Shown: one piece after another, positions 1-8,008 of the stretch | Layout of the letters: the number at the start of each line of letters is the position of its first letter | Numbering within the stretch: the stretch's first letter is position 1 | Assembly: GCA_021781495.1 (NCBI GenBank) | Contig: JAJXWS010000010.1 | Span: 1 to 57,329 of the forward strand | Reading direction: 5' to 3' | From: Acidobacteriota bacterium | GTDB lineage: Bacteria > Acidobacteriota > Terriglobia > Terriglobales > Acidobacteriaceae | Length of the DNA stretch: 57,329 nt | Position numbers and translations under genes: made by a program | Notes under the pieces: model-generated | Databases searched by the model: none | What the model saw: the letters and a program-made list of their open reading frames with translations, nothing else | Told to the model about the DNA's origin: nothing

Positions 1-17
1 GACTCTCTTTGATTCTA

Positions 18-647
18 TCAGCCACGATTCTGCTGACCGGAGGCAAACTGCTCAACATGGCCTGGCCTGTCTTCATGGAGCAGCTTCTCGATGAAAGTAA
101 TGAACGCGAATATCGCAACGATGTCGATGGTCGAGAGTCCCTCGATGGTGCGTGCCCATACCCAATGCGTTCCCCACGGCCAGGCCACAAAGGAAAAGAA
201 CACCACGTGCGCCGCCACAACAGAAGCGATTGTGATCCAGAACCACGGCCGTTTTCTGAGCTCCCAATGACCCCAAACCACGAACACCGGAACGATGATC
301 GTAATGTTGACCGGCCAGAAGAGTTGCAAAACGCCAAAATGGTCGAGCGCCATGCAGAGCAGCAGCGACCACGCCATCACGGCCAAAAGCCACCTTCCCC
401 GCAACTTCTTCTTTCTTAGCTCCGCAAGCCCTTTTCCTCCCAGCTTATCGATCACGGTCTTGCGGTGCGGCTCGATGCTGTGCGGTCGTAACTTGTGCAG
501 TTGTGCCGGGTCCAGATGGCGTTTCTCCATTTCGAGAGCCAAAGCCTGCTTCGCCGCCGGCACAAGGTCCCGCCGACCGCGGAAAACTCTCGCCAGTTCC
601 CAGTCCGCCATTTGGGAGTAGGTCGTTTCAAAGGACTGTTCGTTCAT
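18..647 (-). CDS. Hypothetical four-helix membrane protein
   Basis: This 209-residue protein has a soluble N-terminal stretch of about 85 residues with many charged residues. About four hydrophobic segments follow, at roughly residues 86-104, 108-126, 133-157 and 168-188, so it is probably an inner-membrane protein. The C-terminus is hydrophilic. I do not recognise a family and assign no function. It lies downstream of recO on the same strand with a 90-base gap and may be cotranscribed with it. The start is the only ATG that keeps the whole N-terminal domain; its ribosome binding site is weak. Confidence 0.7.
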   Translation of the reverse strand: MNEQSFETTYSQMADWELARVFRGRRDLVPAAKQALALEMEKRHLDPAQLHKLRPHSIEPHRKTVIDKLGGKGLAELRKKKLRGRWLLAVMAWSLLLCMALDHFGVLQLFWPVNITIIVPVFVVWGHWELRKRPWFWITIASVVAAHVVFFSFVAWPWGTHWVWARTIEGLSTIDIVAIFAFITFIEKLLHEDRPGHVEQFASGQQNRG

Positions 648-737
648 GCTCGTCGCGTCAACTCGGCCTGCCAGGAGTCTATCCCCCGCAAGTCGAAAGC
701 GTCAGCCTCAAAAGGGCGCCTCGTGCTCTTACCGCCC

Positions 738-1475
738 TCACAGCCGCGCCAGCGCCTCTGCCGAGCGCAGCCTGCGCTCCAGGTGCCGCTCCAGCGATTG
801 CAGCGTAAAACGGCGCAGATCCTGGCAGCGTCGCCTGTTCCACGGCTCGCCGGCAAAGGCCGCCACCGGCTCGCGCAACATACGCTGCGCCAGCCGCCAG
901 GAATCCGCGCAGAGTTCACTGGCGTTCCCCGCGTGATGCACCGCGCAGAACAGCCCGTCGCCCAGCACGTTGAAGCGGACCTCCCCGGCCTTCAGCGCCT
1001 CGCCGCAGGCCGTACAGTGGCCAATGTCGGGCAGCAGTCCCATCAGCCGCGTCATCCATAACTGGAAGTACGTGAGCGGCATCCACGGCTGCTCTACCGT
1101 CGTCTGCTCCAGCACGGCGGCCAGCAGGCGGAAGACCGTCTCCTGCGGATCGTGCTCCGGCAGGGCCTCGTCCAGCAGCTCCGCATACAAGCTCAGCACG
1201 GCCAGCCGAACCGCGTCCACCGGGGCGGCCAGCGGCGACCGCACAATCTCCAACTGATCCAGCCGCACCAGTTCCTGCCGCGGACGCTCCGCAAACCAGG
1301 CCCGCGCCAGCGTCATCGGCTCCAGCGCGCCGCCAAAGCGCTTGCGGCTCTTCAGCGCGGACTTCGCGATGCCGCTCAGCCGGCCGTAGTCGCGCGTGAA
1401 CAGGCTCACCACCAGGTCAGCCTCATGCACCGGCCAGGTGCGCAGAACCACGGCTTCTGAGGTCAGCACTGCCAT
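738..1475 (-). CDS. recO: DNA repair protein RecO
   Basis: RecO works with RecF and RecR in the RecFOR pathway, loading RecA onto gapped single-stranded DNA. The 245-residue length fits the family. The N-terminal OB fold is visible (SEAVVLRTWPVHEADLVVS, residues 6-24), followed by the conserved GRLSGIAKSALKSRKRFGG region. The C-terminal half carries Cys154, Cys157 and Cys177 with a nearby His pair at 180-181, the layout of the zinc site found in many RecO proteins. It is followed on the same strand by a membrane protein of unknown role. Confidence 0.93.
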   Translation of the reverse strand: MAVLTSEAVVLRTWPVHEADLVVSLFTRDYGRLSGIAKSALKSRKRFGGALEPMTLARAWFAERPRQELVRLDQLEIVRSPLAAPVDAVRLAVLSLYAELLDEALPEHDPQETVFRLLAAVLEQTTVEQPWMPLTYFQLWMTRLMGLLPDIGHCTACGEALKAGEVRFNVLGDGLFCAVHHAGNASELCADSWRLAQRMLREPVAAFAGEPWNRRRCQDLRRFTLQSLERHLERRLRSAEALARL

Positions 1476-1583
1476 CTGCTTGCGTCATCCTGATTGCGTT
1501 TGCCCCGGCCCGCATCCTGCGCACAAACACGAACGCGCATCCCGCAGCACGGAATGCGCGTCGTCCGGCAAACCTGAGGTGGT

Positions 1584-1844
1584 TTAGCGGCCGTAGTGAG
1601 CGGCGTTCTTCTCGGCAAAGTGAGCCCACTTCTCCGGCAGGTCGTCCTGCGCAAAGATGGCCGAAACCGGGCAGGCCGGGACACACGCGCCGCAGTCGAT
1701 GCACTCGACCGGGTCAATGAACAGCTGGTCCGACTCTCCGAAGCCAGCCTCGTCCTTCTTGGGGTGGATGCAATCGACCGGACATGCGTCTACACAGGCG
1801 GTGTCCTTGGTGCCGATACAGGGTTCTGCAATCACATATGCCAT
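1584..1844 (-). CDS. Seven-iron-type ferredoxin (3Fe-4S/4Fe-4S)
   Basis: This is a small electron carrier of 86 residues. Cys9, Cys17 and Cys21, with Cys58, fit a 3Fe-4S site (Cys-x7-Cys-x3-Cys-Pro). Cys25, Cys48, Cys51 and Cys54 fit a 4Fe-4S site. The protein is cytoplasmic. The start at 1844 (MAYVIAEPC) is chosen because family members begin at this point; an in-frame extension upstream lacks similarity. A GGAG-like element lies just upstream of this ATG. The redox partner cannot be told from the neighbours (recO and an inositol-phosphatase family gene). Confidence 0.9.
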   Translation of the reverse strand: MAYVIAEPCIGTKDTACVDACPVDCIHPKKDEAGFGESDQLFIDPVECIDCGACVPACPVSAIFAQDDLPEKWAHFAEKNAAHYGR

Positions 1845-1964
1845 CGTTGATTTCTCCGAGGTGGGTGAACCTTCGACGCTGATAGTAGCACACGACCCTT
1901 GCGGCTGACTCTCTCCGAATTCGCAACTGTTTTGCCATGCGGGAATGCGACCCACGCGCATGCG

Positions 1965-2846
1965 TCAGTGGCCGCGCGCCGCCCGCCGCGCAGCCCACTC
2001 CTGCGGCGTGGGAATCGGCGCCAGATTGCGCCCGGCAAACATGTCCGAGAAGAAGCCCAGCAATTCCTCGTGTATCCGGCCGTTGGAGGCGAGAACTTCG
2101 CGGCTGTTCAACTCAAACTGGCCGCCGGAGAAGTCCGTCACCCGTCCTCCGGCCTCCTGCACCAGCAGGATCCCCGCCGCCGTGTCCCACGGGTTCAGGT
2201 TGAACTCCCAGAAGGCATCCAGCCGCCCGGCCGCCACATAGGCCAGGTCCAGCGCCGCGGAGCCTGCACGCCGCACGCCGTGCGAGCGCAAAGTGAACTC
2301 CTGGTAGAAGTGGATGTTCGGGCTCTGGTGCCGCTTGCGGCTCGGAAACCCCGTGGCTACCAACGCCTCGGCCAACTCCGGCGACTGGGAGACGTGCAGA
2401 GGCCGCTCGCCCAGCCGTGCCCCCTTGCCGCGCTCCGCCGTAAACATCTCATCGCGCAGCGGGTCATAGATCACCGCCGCCACCAGCGTGCCGTCCTGCT
2501 CCGGCTTCAGGCCCTCGGGGCGCTGCTCCAGCCCCAGGGAAACGCAGAACTGCGGAAACCCGTGTGCAAAATTCGTCGTCCCATCCAGCGGGTCCACATA
2601 CCAGCGAAACTCGCGCTCCAGCCGCTCGCGCGTGCCTTCCTCGCCATACACGCCGTGCTCCGGAAAGACCTCGCTCAGCCGCGTGCGAATCAGCTTCTCC
2701 ACGGTCCGGTCGGCCACCGTCACCAGGTCCACATCGCCCTTGTACTCGGTCTCCACGCCCTGGTGGAAGAACTCGCGCAGGCGCGCGCCTGCCTCGCGCG
2801 CAATCTCCGCCGCCCGGGGCACCCACACCCACCCGGCGCCGCTCAA
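1965..2846 (-). CDS. Inositol monophosphatase family protein (SuhB-like)
   Basis: This is a magnesium-dependent phosphatase of the inositol monophosphatase superfamily, 293 residues. Metal-binding motifs are clear: GEEG at residues 68-71, DPLDGT at 85-90 and the WD pair at 220-221 inside NPWDTAAG. The substrate could be inositol-1-phosphate or another small phosphate ester; the sequence does not decide. The start is TTG at 2846, overlapping the TGA stop of the upstream hfq-like gene by four bases (ATTGA), which indicates translational coupling. E. coli SuhB also has a role in rRNA transcription, but that cannot be inferred here. Confidence 0.88.
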   Translation of the reverse strand: MSGAGWVWVPRAAEIAREAGARLREFFHQGVETEYKGDVDLVTVADRTVEKLIRTRLSEVFPEHGVYGEEGTRERLEREFRWYVDPLDGTTNFAHGFPQFCVSLGLEQRPEGLKPEQDGTLVAAVIYDPLRDEMFTAERGKGARLGERPLHVSQSPELAEALVATGFPSRKRHQSPNIHFYQEFTLRSHGVRRAGSAALDLAYVAAGRLDAFWEFNLNPWDTAAGILLVQEAGGRVTDFSGGQFELNSREVLASNGRIHEELLGFFSDMFAGRNLAPIPTPQEWAARRAARGH

Positions 2847-3151
2847 TGTGCCACCTCGCCCGCCGCGTGGCCACCCTCGCCGGGCAGGCGCAGACCGCGC
2901 TTCCGCCCGGTCTCGGTAATCGTCTGGATCTGGTTCTTGTAGATAAACAGGTTCGGCTTGCCCTCCCGCGTCAGGCGCACCATGCTGTCGTCAAAGTACT
3001 CAATCCAGCCGCGCACAACCTCGCCATCCTGCAGCTTGATGGCAACGTTGATCTGGCGCTCGCTGAGCGATCGAAGATACAGCGCCTCCTGACCGGTCTC
3101 TCCCGGCGGAGGCGTCTTGGAACGAAGACGCGAGGACATGGATGGGGTCAT
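2843..3151 (-). CDS. hfq: Hfq-like Sm-fold RNA-binding protein
   Basis: This 102-residue protein carries an Sm/Hfq fold at about residues 20-79. Alignment by eye to Hfq gives Gln21-Glu22 at the place of the usual Gln-Asp of the proximal RNA face, Phe53 in YFDDS at the place of the usual core aromatic, and Tyr-Lys-Asn (71-73) where Hfq has Tyr-Lys-His. The flanks (residues 1-19 and 80-102) are basic and Gly/Pro-rich, and look disordered. If it is a true Hfq it would be a hexameric RNA chaperone for small RNAs. It is co-translated with the phosphatase gene through a four-base overlap. No strong ribosome binding site is seen; residue 5 is another possible start. Confidence 0.8.
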   Translation of the reverse strand: MTPSMSSRLRSKTPPPGETGQEALYLRSLSERQINVAIKLQDGEVVRGWIEYFDDSMVRLTREGKPNLFIYKNQIQTITETGRKRGLRLPGEGGHAAGEVAH

Positions 3152-3213
3152 ATCGTCATTTTAGATGCAGAAATGCGGCATCGCGGCACGGCGCGCCACG
3201 CGCCCGCCGCCGA

Positions 3214-4137
3214 TTACCGGCCCACCGGCGAGTCCGCGTAGTATCCGGTTCGATAGCGGATGTGGAACGACTGCTCCGCCGCTCGCGGAACCGTGACGCT
3301 CACGCGATGGAAGTCGACGCCCGGCTCCTGATTGCGCGGATAGTAGCCCAGCAGATACTGCGTGCGCAGGTCCTCGCTCACGCGCGCAAAGGCCTTGTCG
3401 AGCCCGCCCTCGTCGGCATAGAAGCTCTTGCCGCCGGTCTGCTCCGCCAGCGTAATCAGCGCGTGCTCGCCGCCAATGTCGCGGCCGGCGCTGGCCTCAA
3501 TGGGCACATCGATAATGCTGTAGATCATCACGTCGTTGCGCAGCGCCTGCTCCAGCGCCTGCGCGTAGGTGGTGTTCTTGGCCGTGTCGCCGCCGTCTGA
3601 GACCAGCACCAGCACCTTGCGCCCATCCTTGCGCGCCAGCTGTTGCGATGCCAGGTAAATGGCGTCATAGAGCGCCGTCGATTCCCCGCCCCGCAACTGC
3701 CCCAGCCCGCGGTCAATCTGCCCAAGGCTGCTGGTAAACGGCGTCAGCTCGCGCACATATGTGGCAAACTCAATCAGGCTCATCTGGTCCTGCGGGCGCA
3801 TCAGGGCATGCGCAAACGTCCGCCCCGCATCGCGCACCAGCGCGCGATCCTTGTAGACGCTCTCGCTGGTATCAATCGCCAGCGTCAGGTTCAGCGGCAG
3901 CTCTGACTGGCGCTCAAACAGCGCAATCTTCTGCGGACGCCCATCCTCGCTGACGGCAAAGTCCTCGCGCGTAAGGCCGCCCACAATCGCGCCATTCTGG
4001 TCCGTCACGTTCACAAAGACGTTCACCAGCTTCACGTCCATGCGCAGCGTCACGTCCTGCGCCGGCAGCACCGGCGCAGCCGCCAGCAGCCACGCAAGGC
4101 ACAGCACCGCAGCGGACCGGCCCGCGCTACTGCGCAT
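3214..4137 (-). CDS. Secreted VWFA-domain protein, acidobacterial type
   Basis: This 307-residue protein has a signal peptide (hydrophobic residues about 8-26, ending AxA-like before Gln-Asp). A von Willebrand factor A domain has the metal site DTSES at residues 89-93 and SDGGDT further on. The N-terminal VNVFVNVTDQNGAIVGGL region and the C-terminal RTGYYAD ending match the VWFA-related family that is greatly expanded in Acidobacteria. It probably binds a protein or matrix ligand outside the inner membrane; the partner is unknown. The start at 4137 puts an 11-base overlap with the upstream moaD-moaE gene. A start at 4197 is possible but would bury the signal peptide. Confidence 0.85.
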   Translation of the reverse strand: MRSSAGRSAAVLCLAWLLAAAPVLPAQDVTLRMDVKLVNVFVNVTDQNGAIVGGLTREDFAVSEDGRPQKIALFERQSELPLNLTLAIDTSESVYKDRALVRDAGRTFAHALMRPQDQMSLIEFATYVRELTPFTSSLGQIDRGLGQLRGGESTALYDAIYLASQQLARKDGRKVLVLVSDGGDTAKNTTYAQALEQALRNDVMIYSIIDVPIEASAGRDIGGEHALITLAEQTGGKSFYADEGGLDKAFARVSEDLRTQYLLGYYPRNQEPGVDFHRVSVTVPRAAEQSFHIRYRTGYYADSPVGR

Positions 4138-4849
4138 CCGCGGCCTCCACCCCAATGCCCGCGGGAAAGGGCTCGCCGTCGGCCCAGACCGCGCCATCCA
4201 CGAACGTCTCCTTCTTCCAGATGGGAACCGTCTTCTTCAGCGTGTCAATCAGCCAGCGGCAGGCATCAAACGCCTGCGCGCGATGCGCGGACGCCACCAC
4301 AATCAGCACGCTGGTCTCGCCAACGCCCAGGCGTCCCAGCCGGTGCACGATGGTCACCTGCCGCACGCCAAACCGGCTCCTTGCCTCGCGCGCCAGCTCG
4401 TCCATCTGCTTCCGGGCCATCTCTTCGTAGGCCTCGTAATCCAAGTGTAGGGTCTTCCGGCCGCGCGTATTGTTGCGCACAATGCCGTCAAACACCACCA
4501 CCGCGCCATCTTCTCCGCGTTTGGCCTCGGCCGCCAGCTTGTCCGCGTCGATGCGCTCGCGCACCAACGCCGTGTAAACCGGCTCTTCACCCACTTCCTC
4601 CGCCGCGCCGCTTCCGCCGGAGACCGGCGGCAACAGGCCCACCTCGTCGCCCTCCGCCAGCGGCTGAGCTGCCACGGCATACTCCGCGTTCACGCTCACC
4701 GCAATCCCGCGCAGCTGCAATCCCGGCCGGCTTTCGCTCAGCCGCGCCAGCAGATCCGCCACCGTTGCGCCCTTCGGCAACTCCACCGGAACGGCCTCCG
4801 GACCGAGCACATCTTTCAGCACGCCAAAGGCGAGCACTCGCACCTGCAT
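4127..4849 (-). CDS. MoaD-MoaE fusion, molybdopterin synthase
   Basis: Both subunits of molybdopterin synthase sit in one 240-residue chain. Residues 1-79 are the ubiquitin-like MoaD sulfur carrier, ending in the typical PPVSGG with Gly78-Gly79. Residues from about 90 are MoaE, the catalytic subunit, with FDGIVRNNTRG, the AYEEMA region and VPIWKKE, which contains the active-site lysine. The enzyme converts cyclic pyranopterin monophosphate to molybdopterin. In free MoaD the Gly-Gly is the C-terminus and becomes a thiocarboxylate; here it is followed by SGAAEEVGEEPVYTA. Cleavage after Gly-Gly would be needed for normal chemistry, as reported for mycobacterial MoaX. The start at 4849 is preferred over 4864 because MoaD proteins begin at MQVRVLAFG. 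Confidence 0.9.
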   Translation of the reverse strand: MQVRVLAFGVLKDVLGPEAVPVELPKGATVADLLARLSESRPGLQLRGIAVSVNAEYAVAAQPLAEGDEVGLLPPVSGGSGAAEEVGEEPVYTALVRERIDADKLAAEAKRGEDGAVVVFDGIVRNNTRGRKTLHLDYEAYEEMARKQMDELAREARSRFGVRQVTIVHRLGRLGVGETSVLIVVASAHRAQAFDACRWLIDTLKKTVPIWKKETFVDGAVWADGEPFPAGIGVEAADAQ

Positions 4850-5050
4850 CATAGAAAGAAGCATACCGCCTGATGTGATTTAGACGCGCAAGACCGTATT
4901 CCGACGGCAACGCGTCTCATGCGCCGGGTTGCGCCATGCGAGACAGGGAGGGCAGGCAGTTTCGCCCGTCCTCCCCGCTTCCGTTGGCGCCCTGCCTGTG
5001 CCGCGCTCGTCTGCGGCGCAGGTCAGGGCCGCGCGGAGCTCGCAATCGCG
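4850..5050 (-). other. Structured leader between lon and moaD-moaE
   Basis: This 201-base gap has no gene. It holds two hairpins. One has arms at 4946-4957 and 4964-4975 (12 pairs with two mismatches, loop of six). The other has arms at 4882-4888 and 4911-4917, with an inner CCGT/ACGG pair at 4894-4897 and 4904-4907. Neither is followed by a T-run on either strand, so a classical terminator is not supported. They could be the 3' end of the lon transcript or a regulatory 5' leader of the molybdopterin synthase gene. I could not match it to the molybdenum-cofactor riboswitch consensus. Confidence 0.4.
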
Positions 5051-7474
5051 TTACGCCGAGGCCACCGGACCCGTCGCCGCCTGCGTATCCGGCCGGGGTC
5101 GCATCAGCGGCAAGGCCACGGCCAGCACGTCCTCAATGCGGCTGGCGTAGTGCACCGCCACGCCCTCCATCATCTCCGGCGGCAAGTCCTCTTCCACATC
5201 CTGGCGATTGTCCGCCGGCAGGATGATGGTTTTCACGCCTGCCCGGCGCGCCGCCAGGAACTTCTCCTTGATGCCGCCTACCGGCAACACGTTGCCGCTC
5301 AGCGTAATCTCACCGGTCATCGCCGTCAGCGGGCGCACCGGCGTATCGGTCAGCAGCGAAGCCAGCACCGTGGCCATCGTCACGCCCGCCGAAGGGCCGT
5401 CCTTGGGAATGGCTCCCGCCGGTACATGGATGTGCAGATCCATGTCCTTGGTGAAGTCCTCCGTCAGCCCCAGCAGCGCAGCGTTCGAGCGCACCCAGGT
5501 CAGCGCGGCCTGCATGGATTCCTGCATCACCTCGCCAATCTGCCCCGTCATGGTGAAGCCGCCCTTGCCCTTCATCTTGTTGGCTTCAATAAACAGGATG
5601 TCGCCTCCGGCCGGTGTCCAGGCCAGGCCCACCGCCACGCCCGGCCGCTTCACGCGCTCGGCCACCTCGGTCTCCACGCGCACCTGGATGCCGCCCAGAA
5701 ACTCCTTGATGACCTCCTGCGTCACCACCAGCTTTTCTGCCTTGCCCTCCACCACGTTGCGGGCCTGCTTGCGGCACACCGTCCCAATCACCTGCTCCAG
5801 CTTGCGGACGCCGGCCTCGCGCGTGTAATGCCGCGTCAGGTGCTGCACCGCCTCCACCGGAAACTCGATCAGGTCCGTCGTAATGCCGTTCTCCTTGATC
5901 TGCCGCGGAATCAGGTACTGGAAGGCAATGTGCACCTTCTCCTCCTCGCTGTAGCCCTGCAGCGGAATGATCTCCATGCGGTCCAGCAGCGGCGGAGGCA
6001 CCGGGTCCAGCATGTTCGCCGTGGTGATAAACAGCACCTTCGACAGATCAAACGGCACGTCCAGATAGTTGTCGCGGAAGGTGTTGTTCTGCGCCGGGTC
6101 CAGAGTCTCCAGCAGCGCCGAGGCCGGATCGCCGCGGAAGTCGCGCCCCAGCTTGTCCACCTCATCCAGCATGATCACCGGGTCATTCGTCTCCGCCCGG
6201 CGAATGCTCTGGATAATCTGGCCCGGCAGCGCGCCAATGTAGGTGCGCCGGTGCCCGCGAATCTCCGCCTCGTCGTGCATGCCGCCCAGCGAGATGCGCT
6301 GGAACTTGCGTCCCAGGGCCCGCGCAATCGACTTGCCCAGGCTCGTCTTGCCCACTCCGGGCGGGCCCACAAAGCACAGAATCGGCCCCTTCATGTCCGG
6401 CTTGAGTTCGAGCACGCTCAGGTAGTCCAGAATGCGGTCCTTCACCTTCTTCAGGCCGTAGTGGTCCTCGTCCAGAATCTCCCGCGCCTTGGCGATATTC
6501 ACCTTGACGCCCGAGCTGGTGGCCCACGGCAGCATCGCCAGCCACTCAATGTAGTTCCGCGTCAGCGAGTAGTCGGCGGCCATCGGCGACATGTGCGACA
6601 GCCGGCTCAGCTCCTTCATCGCCTCCTTCTTCACCTCTTCCGGCATCCCGGAGGCGTCAATCTTCTGCCGCAGATCCTCCACCTCGCGCGTGCCCTCGTC
6701 CTGCTCGCCCAGTTCCTTCTGGATGGCCTTGAGCTGCTCGCGCAGATAGTAGTCGCGCTGCGTCTGCTGCACCTGGTCCTGGACCTCGGTCTGGATCTTG
6801 TTGCGCAGTTGCTGCACCTCGATCTCCTTGGCAAGGTGCTTGTTCATCTGCTCCAGCCGCCCCAGCACGTCCGGCGCCTCCAGCAGCGACTGCTTGTCCA
6901 CCGTGGTCAGGAACGGCAGCGACGATGCCACAAAGTCCACCAGCCGCCCCGGATCCTCAATGTTCATCGCGATCGTGCGCAGCTCGTCTGAAAGCGTCGG
7001 CGACTCCGCCACAATCTGCTGGAACTGCACGATTACGTTGCGGACCAGCGCCTCTACCTCGGGCGTTGACTCCAGCGCGGTCTCTTCCAGGATCTCCACC
7101 TCGGCCACCATGAAGGGCTCCGTCTGCACAAACCGCAGCAGGCGCACGCGCTCCACTCCCTCGGTAAACACAAAGCGGCTCTGGTTGGGCATGCGCACCA
7201 CCTTGTGCACCGTGGCCAGCGTACCCACCGCGTGCAGGTCGGCCGGCGTCGGCGTATCCAGGCGCGGGTCCTTCTGCGCCGCCACCACAATCGAGCGCTC
7301 ATCTCCAAGCGATTCAATCAGTTGGATTGAGCTCTCCCTCCCTACCGTCAGGGGCAGCACCGCATGCGGGAACAGCACCGTGTCGCGCACCGGCAACACC
7401 GAAATCCGGCGCACCCCGCTGATGCCTTTACCGTTGGGCGTTTCGGGAGGAAGGATATGGGCCTGTTTTGACAT
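5051..7474 (-). CDS. lon: ATP-dependent protease Lon
   Basis: Lon is a homo-hexameric cytoplasmic AAA+ serine protease for misfolded and regulatory proteins. The 807-residue chain has the N-terminal LON substrate-binding domain (residues about 25-215), a coiled-coil linker, the AAA+ module with Walker [10 protein letters not shown] and Walker [10 protein letters not shown], and the C-terminal protease domain. The catalytic dyad is Ser695 in DGPSAGVTM and Lys738 in GGIKEK. The start at 7474 is chosen because AAGGGGA lies six bases upstream; an ATG at 7492 lacks such a site. Upstream lies an anti-sigma/ECF-sigma pair on the same strand. Confidence 0.97.
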   Translation of the reverse strand: MSKQAHILPPETPNGKGISGVRRISVLPVRDTVLFPHAVLPLTVGRESSIQLIESLGDERSIVVAAQKDPRLDTPTPADLHAVGTLATVHKVVRMPNQSRFVFTEGVERVRLLRFVQTEPFMVAEVEILEETALESTPEVEALVRNVIVQFQQIVAESPTLSDELRTIAMNIEDPGRLVDFVASSLPFLTTVDKQSLLEAPDVLGRLEQMNKHLAKEIEVQQLRNKIQTEVQDQVQQTQRDYYLREQLKAIQKELGEQDEGTREVEDLRQKIDASGMPEEVKKEAMKELSRLSHMSPMAADYSLTRNYIEWLAMLPWATSSGVKVNIAKAREILDEDHYGLKKVKDRILDYLSVLELKPDMKGPILCFVGPPGVGKTSLGKSIARALGRKFQRISLGGMHDEAEIRGHRRTYIGALPGQIIQSIRRAETNDPVIMLDEVDKLGRDFRGDPASALLETLDPAQNNTFRDNYLDVPFDLSKVLFITTANMLDPVPPPLLDRMEIIPLQGYSEEEKVHIAFQYLIPRQIKENGITTDLIEFPVEAVQHLTRHYTREAGVRKLEQVIGTVCRKQARNVVEGKAEKLVVTQEVIKEFLGGIQVRVETEVAERVKRPGVAVGLAWTPAGGDILFIEANKMKGKGGFTMTGQIGEVMQESMQAALTWVRSNAALLGLTEDFTKDMDLHIHVPAGAIPKDGPSAGVTMATVLASLLTDTPVRPLTAMTGEITLSGNVLPVGGIKEKFLAARRAGVKTIILPADNRQDVEEDLPPEMMEGVAVHYASRIEDVLAVALPLMRPRPDTQAATGPVASA

Positions 7475-7501
7475 TGAGTCCCCTTTTATCAACTTTTCTA
7501 C

Positions 7502-7532
7502 ATTAGACCACGCAGAATCGGAAAGGTTGCAA
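7502..7532 (-). promoter_or_regulatory. Possible lon promoter
   Basis: On the minus strand TTGCAA (7527-7532) and TCTAAT (7502-7507) resemble -35 and -10 hexamers. The spacer is 19 bases, longer than ideal. The -10 element lies about 28 bases upstream of the lon ATG. No heat-shock sigma consensus was found. Confidence 0.3.
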
Positions 7533-7599
7533 GAATCTCATACGCGATTCCCGCCCTCCCCAGTTCCCGCGCCGGGACCGCCCCGGAACAGGCACACAG

Positions 7600-7650
7600 G
7601 GGCAGGCAAGCTGCGGCAACCCTGCCCGCGCCGTGTTGGCGCAGGGCAGG
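7600..7650 (-). other. Overlapping alternative hairpins upstream of lon
   Basis: Three related blocks occur: GGGCAGG at 7600-7606, CCTGCCC at 7621-7627 and GGGCAGG at 7644-7650. The middle block can pair with either neighbour. The pairing 7621-7627 with 7644-7650 is extended by GCGCC/GGCGC (7628-7632 with 7638-7642), giving 12 pairs around a one-base bulge and a loop of five. The element lies after the anti-sigma gene and before the lon promoter region. It has no T-run, so it may be a 3'-end stabiliser rather than an intrinsic terminator. Confidence 0.45.
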
Positions 7651-7750
7651 ATTCACACGGGTATCAGCATGTAAATAAACAGGTTAGCTGCGGATTGCGG
7701 CCTGCTGGGTTGGCAAATTACGGAGCGGGGAGGCTCCGTGGCGGCGGAGG

Positions 7751-8008
7751 TTAATCGTGGGGGGCCGAGTCTTCCTCTTCTTCCTTGATGGCCGACTCGA
7801 TCCGTTCCCAGAGGTCATCCTCGGGCTGCTGCACCGGGAAGAGCTGCCGGGCGGCCTCCGCGATGGTTTGCAGGTCAGACAGCAGGGCGCGGCATCGCTC
7901 GCAGCTTTGCACGTGGGGGTGGCTGGCCGCGTCGGCTCCGGTACCGATCAGTTCTGCCAGCTGCTCCTGGAACTCCTCGCAGCTCATGGACTTGGGATCG
8001 GTCGTCAT
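7751..8008 (-). CDS. Zinc-finger anti-sigma factor (zf-HC2 type)
   Basis: This 85-residue protein has a His-x3-Cys-x2-Cys motif (HVQSCERC, about residues 25-32) of the putative zinc-finger anti-sigma family and an acidic C-terminus (IKEEEEDSAPHD). It has no membrane helix, so it should be a soluble partner that binds and inhibits the ECF sigma factor encoded just upstream. The ATG at 8008 overlaps the TGA of the sigma gene by four bases (ATGA), a translationally coupled sigma/anti-sigma arrangement. The family is often redox-sensitive through the zinc cysteines; whether this one is cannot be told. Confidence 0.85.
   Translation of the reverse strand: MTTDPKSMSCEEFQEQLAELIGTGADAASHPHVQSCERCRALLSDLQTIAEAARQLFPVQQPEDDLWERIESAIKEEEEDSAPHD

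Noticed and set aside
4919..6991. Open frame of 690 codons on the plus strand opposite lon
   Set aside because: The translation is His/Arg/Leu/Gln-rich and unlike any family; lon on the other strand has all its motifs.
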